A DNA stretch of 33,502 nucleotides from Larix sibirica (taxonomy: Eukaryota > Streptophyta > Pinopsida > Pinales > Pinaceae): the NCBI GenBank assembly GCA_004151065.3, contig NWUY0300011092.1, positions 28,044 to 61,545 of the forward strand, written 5' to 3'. The position numbers and the translations under genes are program-made. The notes below the pieces were generated by a model, which saw only the letters and a program-made list of their open reading frames with translations, was not told the DNA's origin and made no database searches. Shown here one piece after another: positions 1-12,110 of the stretch (positions are counted from its first letter, which is position 1; each line of letters begins with the position of its first letter).

Positions 1-2994
1 AGTTTATTTATATAAAACATCATAGGTGTTTATACAGTAACACAAATAATTATTATACTCTATACAATTGTCTTTCCTAGAATACAATAGCTAGGAATTA
101 TATGTTTTGCAAAGTTTAAACCATAAACAAAGTTCATATTAAAATTATAGAATTATAAGATTCTCTAAGTTTGGGATTACCATCTTTGAAACCAGAGATT
201 ATGCATTCATTGCCTATCATGTTATTATAGAACTGCATAAGAATCAATATAGAACAATAGCGTATATTTATTTTATAGTTTATTCATCTTTTGCATAAAC
301 TAAATAGCATATAATAGAAGAGCTTATAGTTTTAAAAATCCTAAGAAGATGCAATCGTAATACAAAAGTATCAGATTGCTATTTCACTATCCATATCATA
401 CTGTACAAAACTAATACTAAAACTTATAGAAGTATGAAGGGTAGTCATAAACATCTTTTAGTTCCTATAGGAATCGATCTTTATAAAAAAATTATTATAT
501 AATGTTTCCAAATCGAAACATAGTTCAAATCCTGTATAATTCTTTTACCTAATCAAATATCATTTCAAGTTCAAGAATAGCCAGAGTTAAACCCTGCAAC
601 TAATATATAGTATAATACAATATCAAACTGCGACAAAGTAAAACCCTTTAAATATTCTTCGATGTGTTTTAAAGAATCCACAACAACATTATAGAATAGG
701 GTTGTAGTCGAATATGTATTTTAAAAAAGTGCCTAAAATCAAACAAACAACCCACAACAATTATTATGAGTTATAAATCAAGGGTTCGAGTCCCGTAGAA
801 GGCTCAAACTGAGTTCATAAGATGAATCAGTTTGATACAACTCTTGGTTTGTTGACAAAAAACTAAATACTTTTGATAACCAAAGAAGTAATCTCTAAAC
901 TTTAAATACAAACTAAAGCTAGTTCTTATTATAGTCAAGCATTTGATAAGCTCTAGAACACATGAAGTAACAAGGTCGATGAAATCTAAATGATGCATTA
1001 GGTCAAGGGTTCGAGCCTCTTGAAAAAGAGCTCACCCAGTCATATTAAAAACATATAACAAATTTAAGAAAATGTGACAGGGTTTAGGGTTTAAACCCTA
1101 TAGCAAAACAAGTTGTTAAACTTTATTACTCACAATCGACACATTGAAAACTGAACGCAGATTAAAGCTAGGGCTTGGCCTGAAATAGTTATACATTCTT
1201 TACTGTAAATCTTTTCATGTACAAAATTCAAATATAAGGCTTAAGCCCAAACATTATATATATTCAAAAGAACTAAAATCACATTCTATAGATTTTATCC
1301 ATACATTTAAACCAGAAGAGAATTAGAGACGGCCTCGATAGAGACAGAGAAGCTTTTGAAGAAAACATAAAAACACCGTAGCTTTTAATTAAAATGATGG
1401 TCGTATCCCAGCTCCAACATTACAAGTTTTACAAACCAACTTCGTGTTCCCAAAGTCTTACAACATTGTAAACCTCAACGTTGGAAGTACTTTTTGACAG
1501 AGGAGATATCATAGGAGAAACCGAGGGCTTACCGTGGTATTAAACCACTGGGATTTTCCTTAAACTTAGAACGTTGAAGCCGTAAACTGGAGAAGATATC
1601 TGCAAGTAGTTAGGGCAGGAAACCTCCTCCAAATACATACGAAATAGTTAGGAATATTTTTGTGAGAAATATAAACCAAATCGAAAAAAAATCCTAGTTT
1701 GGAGTCAAACTCACTAATGACAGCGAAGATGAAGCATCCTGAGCATAGCTCACAGTAGCAACTGAGACCATGAAGTTAGCATTACATGGAACAAATACTG
1801 AAAAACCTCAAAGGAAACATTGTATTCTCAAAAGAGTAACACTGGAAATGAGTAGGAGGATCCCATTTGGCCATGGCAGCCAAGTGAGGGCTCAGCTCTC
1901 CAAACCCTCACACAGCAATGAGTAACAATAACAAAGACCAGCGAAGAACTAGGGTAATGTCCCTTCATGGTAACTCCTACCAACTGTCACGTGAGATCTT
2001 AAATGAGCTCGACTAGTATCCACTACCATTTCAATATTTACCCACAAATTTATAGTTAATCATGTTTTTTGACATTTCGAATTCTCCACATCATAATTGC
2101 GCCAAATACCTTGGTCATAGTTATAAGCATTAATGTTACGGTATAACATTAAAACATCAAATGTCATATTATAGCTTTAAAGCCATTGATAAACTTATGC
2201 GCCATCACTTTTATAAAAGCCATTAGGGCTAGCATTCCAAACCCTTTGTTAGGGTTACATTATACATGTTTTTCCTTTCAATATATTTTATATAGCTAGG
2301 TGTAACCTTAGACAAGGAAATCTATGAAATCATTAACCTTTCTAAATGCATAAGAGTCCAATATGTAACCTGGATAGAGTAATAGTAGCATGCATTATCT
2401 CTAAAGCTAAGTAAGCCTCACGGTTGCTCCAGTAATCACTTGTCAAACAAAAGGAGTAAAATATAATTAATTATTAAAATTGTAAGCCAACTAGCAACAT
2501 AAACAGTCAGAATTATTTTACGACGATAGGATGTTGATCATTGAATATCGACATATTTACATTATATATTTATTATTCCATAAATGAACAGAACGTACAA
2601 TCATTATCAAAGATACAATTGAAATTCATAAATACTCTCAGGGCAGTAAAAGTCCTACTTCAATGAATTAAGGACAAAAGAAATAATAGCATCAATAAAT
2701 GCATAAGGCACTCATACAATAGTAAGTTAATAAAATATCCGCAAGCTGAATGCCGTGTTATGGATAGTACCATATTAAATACAGACACTGGAATACATAT
2801 CTATTTAATTATCGTTAAGACACTTTAATCAATCAACGACAATTTATAAACTAAATAAATGTCGCATTCAAAAATATAGGTTAAGCAGTAATTAAATATT
2901 CTAAACATACACTTTATACTTCCGCATAGCATTTAATAGCAAATAGACTGCTTATAAAATTTTTAAATTTTGTTGAAATTTGGGGATGTTACAC
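1..2994 (-). mobile_element. Putative long Gypsy-type LTR, minus strand
   Basis: I see no coding frame of note in this AT-rich stretch. Read on the minus strand, its right edge begins TGTAACATCCCCAAATTTC, which is the usual start of many plant Ty3/Gypsy LTRs (TGTAACA-CCCC type). A somewhat GC-richer block at about 1850-2010 looks like the transcribed leader part of such an LTR. The left limit is not visible and may lie outside the window. I found no primer-binding site or polypurine tract that would tell a 5' from a 3' LTR. The LTR call rests mainly on the terminal motif; it could equally be unassigned intergenic repeat ending in a chance match. Confidence 0.35.
770..1125. repeat. Diverged repeat with tRNA B-box-like motif
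   Basis: The phrase 'caagggttcgag' occurs at about 781 and again at about 1004, each time followed by a C/T-rich tail and then a GGCTCA or GAGCTCA word. A weaker third copy ('gggtttagggtttaaaccc') lies at about 1079. GGTTCGAGTCC at about 784 matches the polymerase III B-box consensus. I see no A-box at the right distance and no cloverleaf, so this is not called a tRNA. It may be internal repetition of the surrounding LTR or a remnant of a tRNA-derived SINE. Confidence 0.35.
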
Positions 2995-3019
2995 TACTCA
3001 ACCATTTTGAACCACCTTA

Positions 3020-3409
3020 TGTTGTTAAAATTGACCTAATCAATCCAATTCATAGACAATTGGTTACATACTCAAGTATAAATAAATGATCTCATGTAAT
3101 AAGAATGAAGATGATAGAGAAATATGTGTGATCTATATGAAGATTTCAATTATCAAATGAAAGAAAAGAAATACTAAAAAATTCTAAAACATAAGAACGA
3201 ACACACACACACACCCCTAAGAATTGAAATGGAATTAGTTTATAATGGGTGAGAAACCATTGGTTGAATAATAATAATATACACAAGAAATAAAACTATA
3301 TTTTTCTTTCAAGGTCTCTAGTCTTGAACTCTATGTAGTGGGCACACAACCCCATTGTGGTCCCCAACCAAGAAGGTGATCACACCTATATAGAGTAAAA
3401 CACGTCCAA
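3020..3409 (-). repeat. 3' LTR of the minus-strand Copia element
   Basis: On the minus strand the sequence aagtgagagaatttt precedes TTGGACGTG. This is a slightly decayed form of the polypurine tract and LTR start common in plant Copia elements (AAGTGGGAGA then TGTTGGA). The far end reads ...AACAACA on the minus strand (TGTTGTT at 3020 on the plus strand), fitting Copia LTRs that run from TGTTG to CAACA. The length, about 390 bases, is in range. It contains a short (AC)n run near 3201-3214. I could not find a matching 5' LTR above 7500, so the borders rest on motifs only. Confidence 0.55.
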
Positions 3410-3439
3410 AATTCTCTCACTTGTTGTACGTTTTGCAAA

Positions 3440-5150
3440 AATTGGGTTGAGGGAAAGGCATTTATATAATAGCTACTAAGGGAAGGTATGCCCATTGATT
3501 TTCTACACTAAGATAAAATCTCACTACTACGATACATTTTAAATGAGTCTAAAACATTATTCATGCTATCAGACTTCTATAGTAATACTTTATGATGTTC
3601 AACCATGTCTTAAAAAATGGTATAATACATCAATATGATTTGTCTTAGAACGATAAGAAGAGTTATTTGCTAGAAAAAGTGCACTTGAGATGTCACAACT
3701 TATCATCATTTCATTTAAAAGAAAACCAATACCTAAAAACATATTTGCAATTATACAAATTGCTTACATCCATGAGTGGATACCATTTTCTAATATTTTG
3801 CAGTTGACTATGAAACTACAACATACATATTTCTCATCCAACCAATTCCTCCACCAAATAGGTTAAAATCATAACCACTTAAAGACATGATTTGTCAAGC
3901 TATGCAACATAATGTACATCACAAAAAACATTTATGTATGTCTCTCTATGAGGACTAGGTATTCCTTGGTAGAAAATCACATAATATTAAGCACCACACA
4001 AATATATGAATACCATTTTTACAATTGTCCAATGTTATCTCATTAGTATTAACATATCACTCCTTAAAAATACCATTGTATAATAAATTATTGTTCTAGT
4101 ATAGACCATAGCATATATAAGACTTCCAATAGCACTTACATAGGGAATATGTGACATGTCCTCTGATTATTAATATGTCTTGGGACACAGCTTATCTCCA
4201 GATAATTGTACAAATATAAGAATAGGAACCTTGATCAGTTTTCATTCCTACGTATTAAACCTCTACAATACTATCTCAACATATTTTCTTATATTCAACT
4301 ATATTTTCCTAGTCTCTTTTGATTTCTATGCCAAAAATAATATTTGTGGGAAGAAGATATTTCATACCAAATTTAGAAGACAATTGATCTTTGACATCCA
4401 TGATAATTTCCTTGTTGCTTCCAATCAACAACATATCATCACCTTAAAATATTATGTAATTGAAATGATTAGCAACCACCTTGGAATACACCAAATGATC
4501 AATTTTCTTCTCAATAAACAAACTCCTGATATATAAGTATGAAAAATTTGATACCAAATTCTTGGAGTTTTTTTTAATCCACACAGAGATGTATTCATCT
4601 TCTAAATCAACTCATCATTTATTTTAACTGGAAAACCTTATGGATACTTTATCCAGGGTTCTTCTTCAAGATCCCCATGTAGAAATGTTTTCTTCACCTC
4701 TAATTTCTCTACTTCAAGGTCAAAAGTAGTACTGATAGAAAACATAAATCTAATAGATGTTGGTTTAGCAATAAGATATAAAGTCTCTCTAGAATAATTT
4801 TTTTATATGTGGGGATATCCCTTTGCTTCTAGGTGAATTTTGTACTTCTTTACTTTACCTTATATTGAATTGAAATTCTTCTTAAACAACATTTTCTACC
4901 AACTATTTTTATTCCAACAAATAATTCAATTGGATCCCAACTATCATTTTTATCTAAGCAATCAATTTGGTTCAACCATGGACTTCTTCCAAATTTTACT
5001 ACTGTCTAAAGCTAATGCCTCCCTAGCAGTTCAAGGACCATCATTAGTAAGAAATAGAATAAAACTAGAAAACAAATTAGGTTGGGAAGACCTTTTTGCT
5101 TTCCTTCATTCCCAATATGATCTCCTTGAGCCTAGAGTCTAAAGTTCTTC
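3440..5150 (-). pseudogene. Copia reverse transcriptase and RNase H, broken
   Basis: Conceptual minus-strand translation shows the Copia RT in order. A FLHGDLEEE block (family form FLHGDLEEEIYM) lies at about 4655-4685, then LCGLKKTPRIWYQ at about 4545-4595. The catalytic region at about 4425-4450 reads GDDMLLIG: both aspartates of YVDD remain but the preceding YV is lost. Downstream are SSKFGMKYL at about 4360, the tract before RNase H (YAMVYTR, about 4110) and the C-terminal pol end at about 3480-3510. In-frame stops occur throughout. The plus-strand open frames at 4180-4536 and 4840-5142 are antisense to this and are not genes. Confidence 0.85.
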
Positions 5151-5279
5151 CTCTTTTGGTTCATCTTATTATGATGAGTTAGATCCTTCACCCTTGAAAT
5201 CAAACTCTATTATCTATGGTTCTTCCTTTGGATTTCATATTTGGGAATGATTTTAATCTCTCTAAATACTACATCGTGA

Positions 5280-6290
5280 TTGTAAAAGATCTTCTTTGTT
5301 ACTAGGTTCAAAATTTTATAACATATTATACCATGTTTATAACTAATAAAGAGGTGTTTTCATTTTTACTATCAAACTTACTCTTATTTACATTGGAACA
5401 AGCAGATAAGCATCACCACCTAAATCCAGGAGAAGGAGATGTTTAAGAGAGGAAGTTTTACCAATCTATACCTTGTGTAAATTTTTATCAACCAATGTAT
5501 ATATGTAGGTCATAGATTTTCCAAGTAGCATGAAATATCCATTGCCTTTTCCCATAATTCATATGCTGCATTGTACCCTTGAGCATACTTATTTATTTTT
5601 CCATCAATATCATGTTTATTATTTTTGGAACTCCTCATATTGAAGTGTGTATGGATGGCCTTTTGCTTTGATATTTTTTTCACTTCCTTCACAATTCTTC
5701 TAACTCATATCCATATGAATTCCCACCATGATCCTCAAAAACTTTATTTTGTTCTTGGTTTGGTTATAAACAAGAGCCTTAAACTCTTTAAATTTACTAA
5801 AAACCTCACATTACTTTCAAAGGAAATGTATCCATGTGTTGCTTGAGAAATCATGTATCAATTAAATATAACACATAGTTTTACCTACTAATGAAATAAG
5901 CACAAGTCGAAACACATCACTATAGATCAACACTGATATTACTTCTTCTCTTGTAACACTAGAATCTATGAATCTTATCTAATTTTGTTTACCATATATG
6001 CAATGTCCATAGAAATTGACATCTAACGATGAATCATGCATAGCTTCAATCATTACTTTACCATGTAATGCTCAAAGCCCCTTCTCTCTGATATGTCCCA
6101 ATGTTTGATTCCATAGCATTGTCTTCTCTCCAAATATATTTTGGGTGATATCTTCTTCATTTGTACACTTAGGAACAATAGAATTACTACACCATGATGA
6201 ATAGTGCTTCCCAATAGCTTGTATAGAGTTTGTATCAAATCTCCTCTCATTAACACCATTTTTCCTCAAACCAACTTGTAGGTTTCCTTT
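5280..6290 (-). pseudogene. Copia GAG-pre-integrase and integrase, broken
   Basis: The best preserved segment, at about 6060-6200, contains LWNQTLGHIREKGL, the GAG-pre-integrase signature (family form LWH-RLGHI-EKGL). It leads into an HHCC-type zinc finger remnant (HCIYGKQN, about 5990); the first cysteine of the pair is not seen. The C-terminal integrase part, with WEKAMDISCYL at about 5520-5560, matches the family stretch around FWAEA-TACYLIN. The enzyme would join element cDNA to host DNA. The catalytic acidic residues cannot be placed with confidence because of frameshifts. Confidence 0.75.
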
Positions 6291-6639
6291 TCAAATATAA
6301 TATGCATTCTTGCATCACTTATTTTGTGGATATATAATTTATGGTTGTGTTTATAATATGAAAAAACCCGTGGATATTTATATTACTTCCATCTTTGACT
6401 AGCATCTTTACCCTTCCACATCGTATAATTTGACTAACGAGTCATCTCCTAAGAAAACATCACCTCTATTTGACATTATATTTTCAAAACCACTCCCTAC
6501 TAAGAATCATATGAAATGAAGCAACTAAGTTTCCCAAACATACATTAGGATCTTAATTTGTACTTGTATATTCTAAGTAAGCTTCACCTCATTCATTCAA
6601 TAATTTTTTTTTATTTTTGTTGAAGGGGCATCATCATAT

Positions 6640-7450
6640 TCCTTACTTTTATCAGCATTCTAAGATCTCCAATATTTCTTATAATGCCCAACTTTATAAC
6701 ACTTCCAACATTTCCTTTTAAATTATCCTTGAGAATTATATCTACCTCTAGATTTAGAACTATCCCCTAAATACTTATTTTTTATTTCTTTGGAATGACC
6801 TTTTACAAATAAAACATCCTTTCCTACACCGTCCATGGATTATATCTCCATTTCCTTTGATAACCATGGATGGAACTACATACTTAAACTTTAATGTGGA
6901 TTAAGTAGTACTACCAATTGCTACAACTAGATTATTTGAAGAATCACATAGAGAACATAAAAATGTAATACACTTATCTTATTGCTCCATCTTAATATAA
7001 ACATAGAGAAGTTGACATATTGGAGTATTAAAGGAATTTAAATGTTTCATCATAGAGTCACCATAATCCATCCTAATATGATAAAACTTATTTTTAAGAA
7101 ACAACTTGTTTACCAAGTTCATACAAATTCCGTAACATATCCCACAACTTATCTTTGTTGTTTAGAGGTATCACATAATAGTTAATATGAGAGGAAAAGT
7201 TAAGTCATACTTTCCACCTTTATTTCCTTCTTCTCGTAGTCTTGTTTTGACATACCAATAGATTTTGTACTTGTATGTAGAACTACTCATCTTTCTCTAT
7301 CCACAAGAAGATATTATATATTTAGCATCCATGACATGAATATCATGCCATTCAAATGATCTATTTTGATTCTTGAACTTCAATATTTTTTTCTTTACAT
7401 AAGGTTCACTACATAGAGATACCACTCAAGAGTAGTTTTACCACCAACCC
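6640..7450 (-). pseudogene. Copia gag with zinc knuckle, broken
   Basis: At about 6665-6720 the minus strand reads KCWKCYKVGHYKKYW. This fits the CX2CX4HX4C zinc knuckle of Copia gag except that the last cysteine has become tryptophan. At about 6950-7180 it reads KNKFYHIRMDYGDSMMKHL and then NSFNTPICQLL, the UBN2-type gag core (family pattern K-L-LRM-EG-SV-DHLN-F). Gag would form the particle shell and bind element RNA. The N-terminal limit, about 7450, is uncertain; stops and shifts make it non-functional. Confidence 0.7.
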
Positions 7451-8239
7451 AAGATACCTTTGCTATTCAAGGAATGAGATAAATCCTAGCAACAAAGGTG
7501 TCAATATGAAGCCAATAATGCCACTCCTTAGTATTCTAAGTGAAATGGAATGGGAATATGTCGGTATATTGTACTCAAATCCAATTACTACTAAGTGCAT
7601 ATCTCTTCTAGCCATGCATTTATTTCCACCAAAACCCTTATCACAAGTTCAATAGTGAGATCCACCAAGGAAGAGGGTCTATATTACTTTATTATGCAAA
7701 AAAAATGGAGACATGTCTTCTCTTCTTTGCTTAGATCTACCAAAGTTGCCTTTCATTCTCATCATAGATACTACATATGGTATCTGGAGCATCAATACTA
7801 ATGGTTGCATAGTCATTGATGGCCTATATAAAATGCATCTTAAGACTGTACTAGTGTGAGGTCAATAACAAAATTGTGTGTGCACCCCAAATGCCTTCAA
7901 GAATTTGTAGATATGTGCTCTGTATGCCTATAAATTTTAAATACTACCTGGGCATATATCCATGTGCACTAGATCCAAAACTAGGAAAAATAACTGTCAT
8001 ACCTTTATTACTAGAGAATATTTGCAAGAAATGTAGCTTCCTTCAACTCGAGGACTCAAATCTAAATTGTGGAGTGAATAAATTTACTCTAAAATACAGT
8101 AATGTTTCCATCATCCCCACCGAGACCAAAATGATTTATTGACTCCAGGTTCATTTAGTGATCTCATCCCGATGACATTACTACCAACCACCCATGGAAG
8201 AAAAAACACAAATCACTTTCTTGGTTGGTGCAATTTGTT
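7451..8239. other. No recognisable feature
   Basis: Short open frames on the plus strand (7595-7801 and 7876-8142) show no domain, motif or codon pattern that I recognise. A sequence at about 7757 (tggtatctggagc) distantly resembles a plant LTR primer-binding site, but it is on the opposite strand from the neighbouring Copia element and has no LTR end before it. This is probably decayed repeat. Confidence 0.3.
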
Positions 8240-8740
8240 AGCATTTTCTCATTGCCAACAATTATTTGAGATAAAAACCTAATCTAAAAGACATAAAATC
8301 AAAATAATATTGACTTTTGAACCTAATAAATCCTTTTGAAACAAAAATCAACAAAAAATTAGTATTATAAATCACATATCTTCTTTACTAATTGCAAAAT
8401 AACTTAATACACGTGCCTCCCTTGTCCATGGAGGAAAAGAGAGATTAACTTCTTCACTCTCTTGGCTCTACAATGTACTTGTAACTCTATATAGATTAGA
8501 TGGGTTCTTTTACTATAAATATATAAAACATGATATCCACAATGAACCTAAAACCCCTATTTATACAATGCCCAAGTTGGGTGGGTGGGAATAAATTCTC
8601 CATAACCACATATTCTCCATAAAACATATTTTACATTATAAACCAGATTTTTCCATTATTACATGCAACCCTAACACAACTAACTCATTAACGACCCCAA
8701 CTATGAGGAAAATCCATCTTGGTTGCGTTGATGCAACTAG
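8240..8740 (-). promoter_or_regulatory. LTR/promoter-like stretch, minus strand
   Basis: On the minus strand a TATA-box sequence TATAAATAG (plus-strand 8558-8566) is followed by about 300 bases of untranslated, T-rich sequence with no start of a long frame. It ends near a GTTGGCAATGAG word at about 8255. This layout is typical of the U3/R/U5 part of a plant LTR or a retroelement leader. It points the same way as the Copia element below it, but its sequence does not resemble that element's 3' LTR at 3020-3409, so the link is unproved. Confidence 0.3.
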
Positions 8741-9119
8741 GAACCAAGAATGCTTCTCAATTTTCTTCATTAAGGATAAGGAAGAGAAAATAATTTTTTG
8801 TTACAAATGACTATGCATATATTATTACTAGTAGTGGTAGGTTTTGTTATGATAATGTTAGATGAGATCACTGATGCGTGTCATGTACCTAATCTTAGAG
8901 CTAATTTTTAAATAAATTCCACAACTTACAAAAACTAGAAAGATGGTTGAATTTTGGTCAAATAGGTTTGTTGTAAAATATCTTAACATTTTGTTTATTA
9001 TTTTTGTTAAGGAAATTTTTGGCCCATATGTTTTGTGATTTTTAAGCTTTGAAGAAGGAAATACGACCATTTGCATTTATACCTATAACTATGATGGATG
9101 CAAAGTGCAATGCACCTAG
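8741..9119. other. No recognisable feature
   Basis: AT-rich sequence. The one minus-strand open frame here (8858-9076) has no recognised motif. I see no repeat or signal. Confidence 0.3.
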
Positions 9120-9760
9120 GGAGGATATTAACATAATATTAACTACCTATGAAGGTATATAATGGGGGTAATTAATATAAAGTGGCCATAATCATAAAAT
9201 AAGACCCACTAGATGGTCAATAAGTAATAAATAGGTCTAGTAGGTAGTTGGAGAGTAATAAATGTAATAATGAAAGGTAGTGCCCACAAGGCCATGGAAT
9301 ACTCATGCAAGAGTATATATACACACAAGTATCATTATAACCGACATATTGGCAATTGTATTGTAACAAGAATGACTTGTGGAGTGATTCGTTACCTAAG
9401 AAGTAATTGATGGTATTACCCAAGTTTAATGGTTTTCTATATATTCTTGTGTTGATGATTATGTAATCCATTTGTGATTATGAAGTTAAGGGTTTTATTG
9501 TTTATCTGCTAGGGATTATAATCATAATGTAATCTACCTAATGAGCACAATTAATGCAATATTAGGTGGATAGGGAGGTACCTAATAGTGATAATCAATT
9601 TAATATGGTGATTATCATATAAGACACAGTAGGTAGTTGGTAGGTAATAAATATGCCAACATAGTAATTGGTGAGTAATAAACGTCTAGGGTAGTGGGAA
9701 TAATCCCTAGGAATACTCACAAAAAATCACGTGCACAAACACACATGCACATGATGATGC
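9120..9760 (+). repeat. Diverged direct repeat, LTR-like
   Basis: Two stretches, about 9120-9330 and 9545-9760, share an ordered series of words: TTAAT/ATTA runs, ATAAGAC-CA, GTAGGTAGTTGG, GAGTAATAAA, GGTAGTG and GGAATACTCA. The offset is about 428 bases. The first copy is followed by a TATA-like run (gtatatatacacaca, about 9312) and by leader-type sequence to about 9520. The pair may be two LTR promoter halves, an old LTR with internal duplication, or the edges of two nested solo LTRs. Divergence is high and the borders are by eye. Confidence 0.45.
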
Positions 9761-11310
9761 ATATAGAGTGCTCAATATTATAATTTATAAGGTTTTCTTC
9801 TTCCACAAATCTATGTCTAACCCAATGAAACATGTAGGTAACACAAGGTACTTCCTAGAGGAGGATGCATTCAAATAGGCAATGATTCAAACATAAATGG
9901 AGAGTCTTTTGAGGATGTTTCCTTATTCCATGGTTTCTATTTTGACTTGGTTGATAGCTGTATTCATGTAGATGTATTTTCCAACCCTCAAGTTGAGTGG
10001 AGGAGTCCTTTATTATTTTCCTCACTTGTTTGGACCTTATGGAATGCTATATAATGGCCAATTGGAATCATAATAAGTTCAATACATTTTTGTTAAAGAT
10101 AACTATTGTGATATATTTTAATCTTAGTTTGTGTTTATTGCAATTGAATATTATTTGGGTTACTCTTACCTTTGTCTTGCGCACTTCCTCTCTAACCTAG
10201 GATTTTCACATTACAAAGATGAAATATACATCAAATGATATCATATCATTGGTATAGGACCTACTATGCATATGAATTTATGGAAAATGCCTCTCTCAAA
10301 TTCATCAATTCTTACAATATTAATTCAAAATCCAGTCCACTATAGTGTTCTCTCCCACCCATGTCTATGATTACACCTTATTTTAAGCTCTCCTCTACTT
10401 TGATCCAACACTGAAGTGGGAGTCCTGTCTAAGGAAGATGATTTTCTAAATTCAGAATGGGTTTGTGGTATCCCATCCCTCCCACCTAGATCCTAAGTTC
10501 TCAAATCAAAGTTTTCAGTTGTTCATTCAATACATTTATGGGGTTTCTTATTCTCCAATCTCTTAGTATTGACACCAAGTTTAAGTAACCCAAACATCAT
10601 TTTTCACATCCATATATTTCCTTCCCCTAGGTTCTCAATATTTTAAGGTCTCACACTTCATGTTAGAACCCTCCTAGCCCATATGATAGGGTTTTCATGG
10701 GAAAACCCTTTTTTCATTTGTTTCTCCCACAATACCTCATGCCCCCCTAAAAATATGCATCTACTAAGAAGCTAATTATACCTATCAGCTTCTACACCTA
10801 TATATCGTCAACTTGTTGTATGGAATGGTCACCAATAAACCTTAGTTAGCCATATTTAATTTGGATACAAAGATAACTCTCCTCAAGTATTAATAATGGT
10901 GATGTTTTAGATTTGTAGATCTGTAACCTCCCTTCTTATTTTTATACAATCCCTATTCTCACATAGGAATGAAAATTTCTTCTACACAGTAATCAATAAT
11001 AGGGAATAGCATAGTATTGGGGGGAATCTAAAAAATAGGCACAAACAATATACATTGAACTCAATGATGAGGCTACCTCCTCTGCTACCTCTAGAAGCAT
11101 ACAAAATTGGGAGGCCTTTTTTGAATCAGATAATAAAAATTTATATCATCCTAGCCAACTCACAAAAATACGATCTTGTTGGTTTTAGGCCATCAAAGCA
11201 CTAAAACAGACCATGTAACAATTTATAAAGGTCTTCAACCACCTTTCCATTCAAATACAAATTCTATATCCAAAAGAGGTAATCATAATTAAATTTAATT
11301 CATGTTTAGG
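9761..11310. other. Unassigned AT-rich sequence left of LINE-1
   Basis: This is where the ORF1 of LINE-1 would be expected if LINE-1 had the layout of LINE-2 at the right of the window. I looked for the DUF4283 core and a CCHC knuckle in all forward frames and found neither. Base composition is clearly more AT-rich than in LINE-1. The small frame at 9997-10200 has no recognised motif. Confidence 0.35.
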
Positions 11311-11324
11311 GAGTGGTTCAAAGG

Positions 11325-12110
11325 AAGAATGAATTCCCATGAGGGACCCTTTAGGTGCAATTCTGCACCTAAANAATAGGATTCTCACTGAGAAACCTGC
11401 TGTTAATTATGTTGCAAGAAACTAAATGCTCGGAGCAAAAGCTCCTTGAATTTGTTACTAAGGCTGGAAAAAAGCGCAAGTCATATGCTCTGGATGCCAG
11501 AGGAGTGCGGGAGGCATAGCTATTATTTGGGACCCACCTATCCTCAAATCGAAGGTTTCTTCTCCTCCCAGCACACCCTTTCTGGTGTTTCAAAATTTGG
11601 GAACCAACCATGGAGGAGTCCTCACCAATGTTTATGGACCTCAGCAAATGGAGCAAAAGCTCAACTTCATCAAGCACCTCATGGCTCCACAATAGAATTC
11701 CATCCCAGAATTGGATAATAGGAGGTGACTTTAACATAATCTCATCCCTATGGAAAAAAAGGGAGGCATCAGAAGACTGGACAGAGACAATGGATGCTCT
11801 TCAAACTCTCATCGGGATCTCAAGTTAGCTGATATCCAAACCACCAATGGCTGTTCACCTGGAACAACAAAGAGGAGGGGACAGACAAGTGGCCAGCCGC
11901 CTGGATCGCTTCCTAACCTCCTCCTCTCTCTTCAGAATCAAATTAATCTCTCTGCCACTATTCTCCCTGCAGCTGGATCTGATCACTGGCCTGATCTGTC
12001 TGCTTTTGGAATTGAAGGGGCCCACAGCAGAAGACCTTTCAGATTTGAGAAATTTTGGTTATCCCACCCGATTTTATGACCAAAGTCAAGGAATGGTGGG
12101 AGAGCTCTGA
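11325..12110 (+). pseudogene. LINE-1 ORF2 endonuclease domain, broken
   Basis: This is an apurinic/apyrimidinic-like endonuclease, which nicks target DNA to prime reverse transcription. Visible blocks in shifting frames: KNRILTEKPAV then MLQETKCSEQKLL at about 11372-11455 (catalytic glutamate in QET), GGIAIIWDP at about 11510, LTNVYGPQQ at about 11615, WIIGGDFNIIS at about 11715, SRLDRFL at about 11900 and SDHWPDL then RPFRFEKFWL at about 11975-12060. The extreme N-terminus (the family's SWN block) is not clear. At least four frame changes are needed to read through. Confidence 0.85.
11350..11373. repeat. Perfect 10-base inverted repeat next to an N
   Basis: TTTAGGTGCA (11350-11359) and TGCACCTAAA (11364-11373) are perfect inverted arms around a 4-base loop. 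They end immediately before the ambiguous base at 11374, at the left edge of the recognisable LINE-1 sequence. This could be a chance hairpin, a sequencing stop, or a scar from joining sequences. Confidence 0.8.

Larger units (their letters stand above)
3020..7600 (-). mobile_element. Degenerate Ty1/Copia retrotransposon, minus strand
   Basis: Gag, zinc knuckle, GAG-pre-integrase, integrase, reverse transcriptase, RNase H, polypurine tract and LTR follow one another in the canonical Copia order when read from about 7450 down to 3020. The frame is broken by many stops and shifts, so no protein can be made. The 5' part (leader, primer-binding site and 5' LTR) is not recognisable. The family differs from the plus-strand Copia copies further right, because the LTR start and body differ. 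The upper limit is approximate. Confidence 0.85.

Noticed and set aside
783-795. tRNA gene suggested by a B-box match
   Set aside because: No A-box, no cloverleaf, and only three paired bases in the would-be T arm.
4180-5142. Plus-strand open frames of 118 and 100 codons
   Set aside because: They are antisense to Copia RT sequence that reads well on the minus strand, and they show no domain.
7750-7770. TGGTATCTGGAGC as a primer-binding site
   Set aside because: Wrong strand for the adjacent Copia element, several mismatches and no LTR end before it.
9569-9578. GATAGGGAGG as the left target-site duplication of LINE-1 (matches 16896-16905 closely)
   Set aside because: The flank is not Copia sequence, it lies inside the 9120-9760 repeat, and no LINE ORF1 follows it; a 10-base match can occur by chance.
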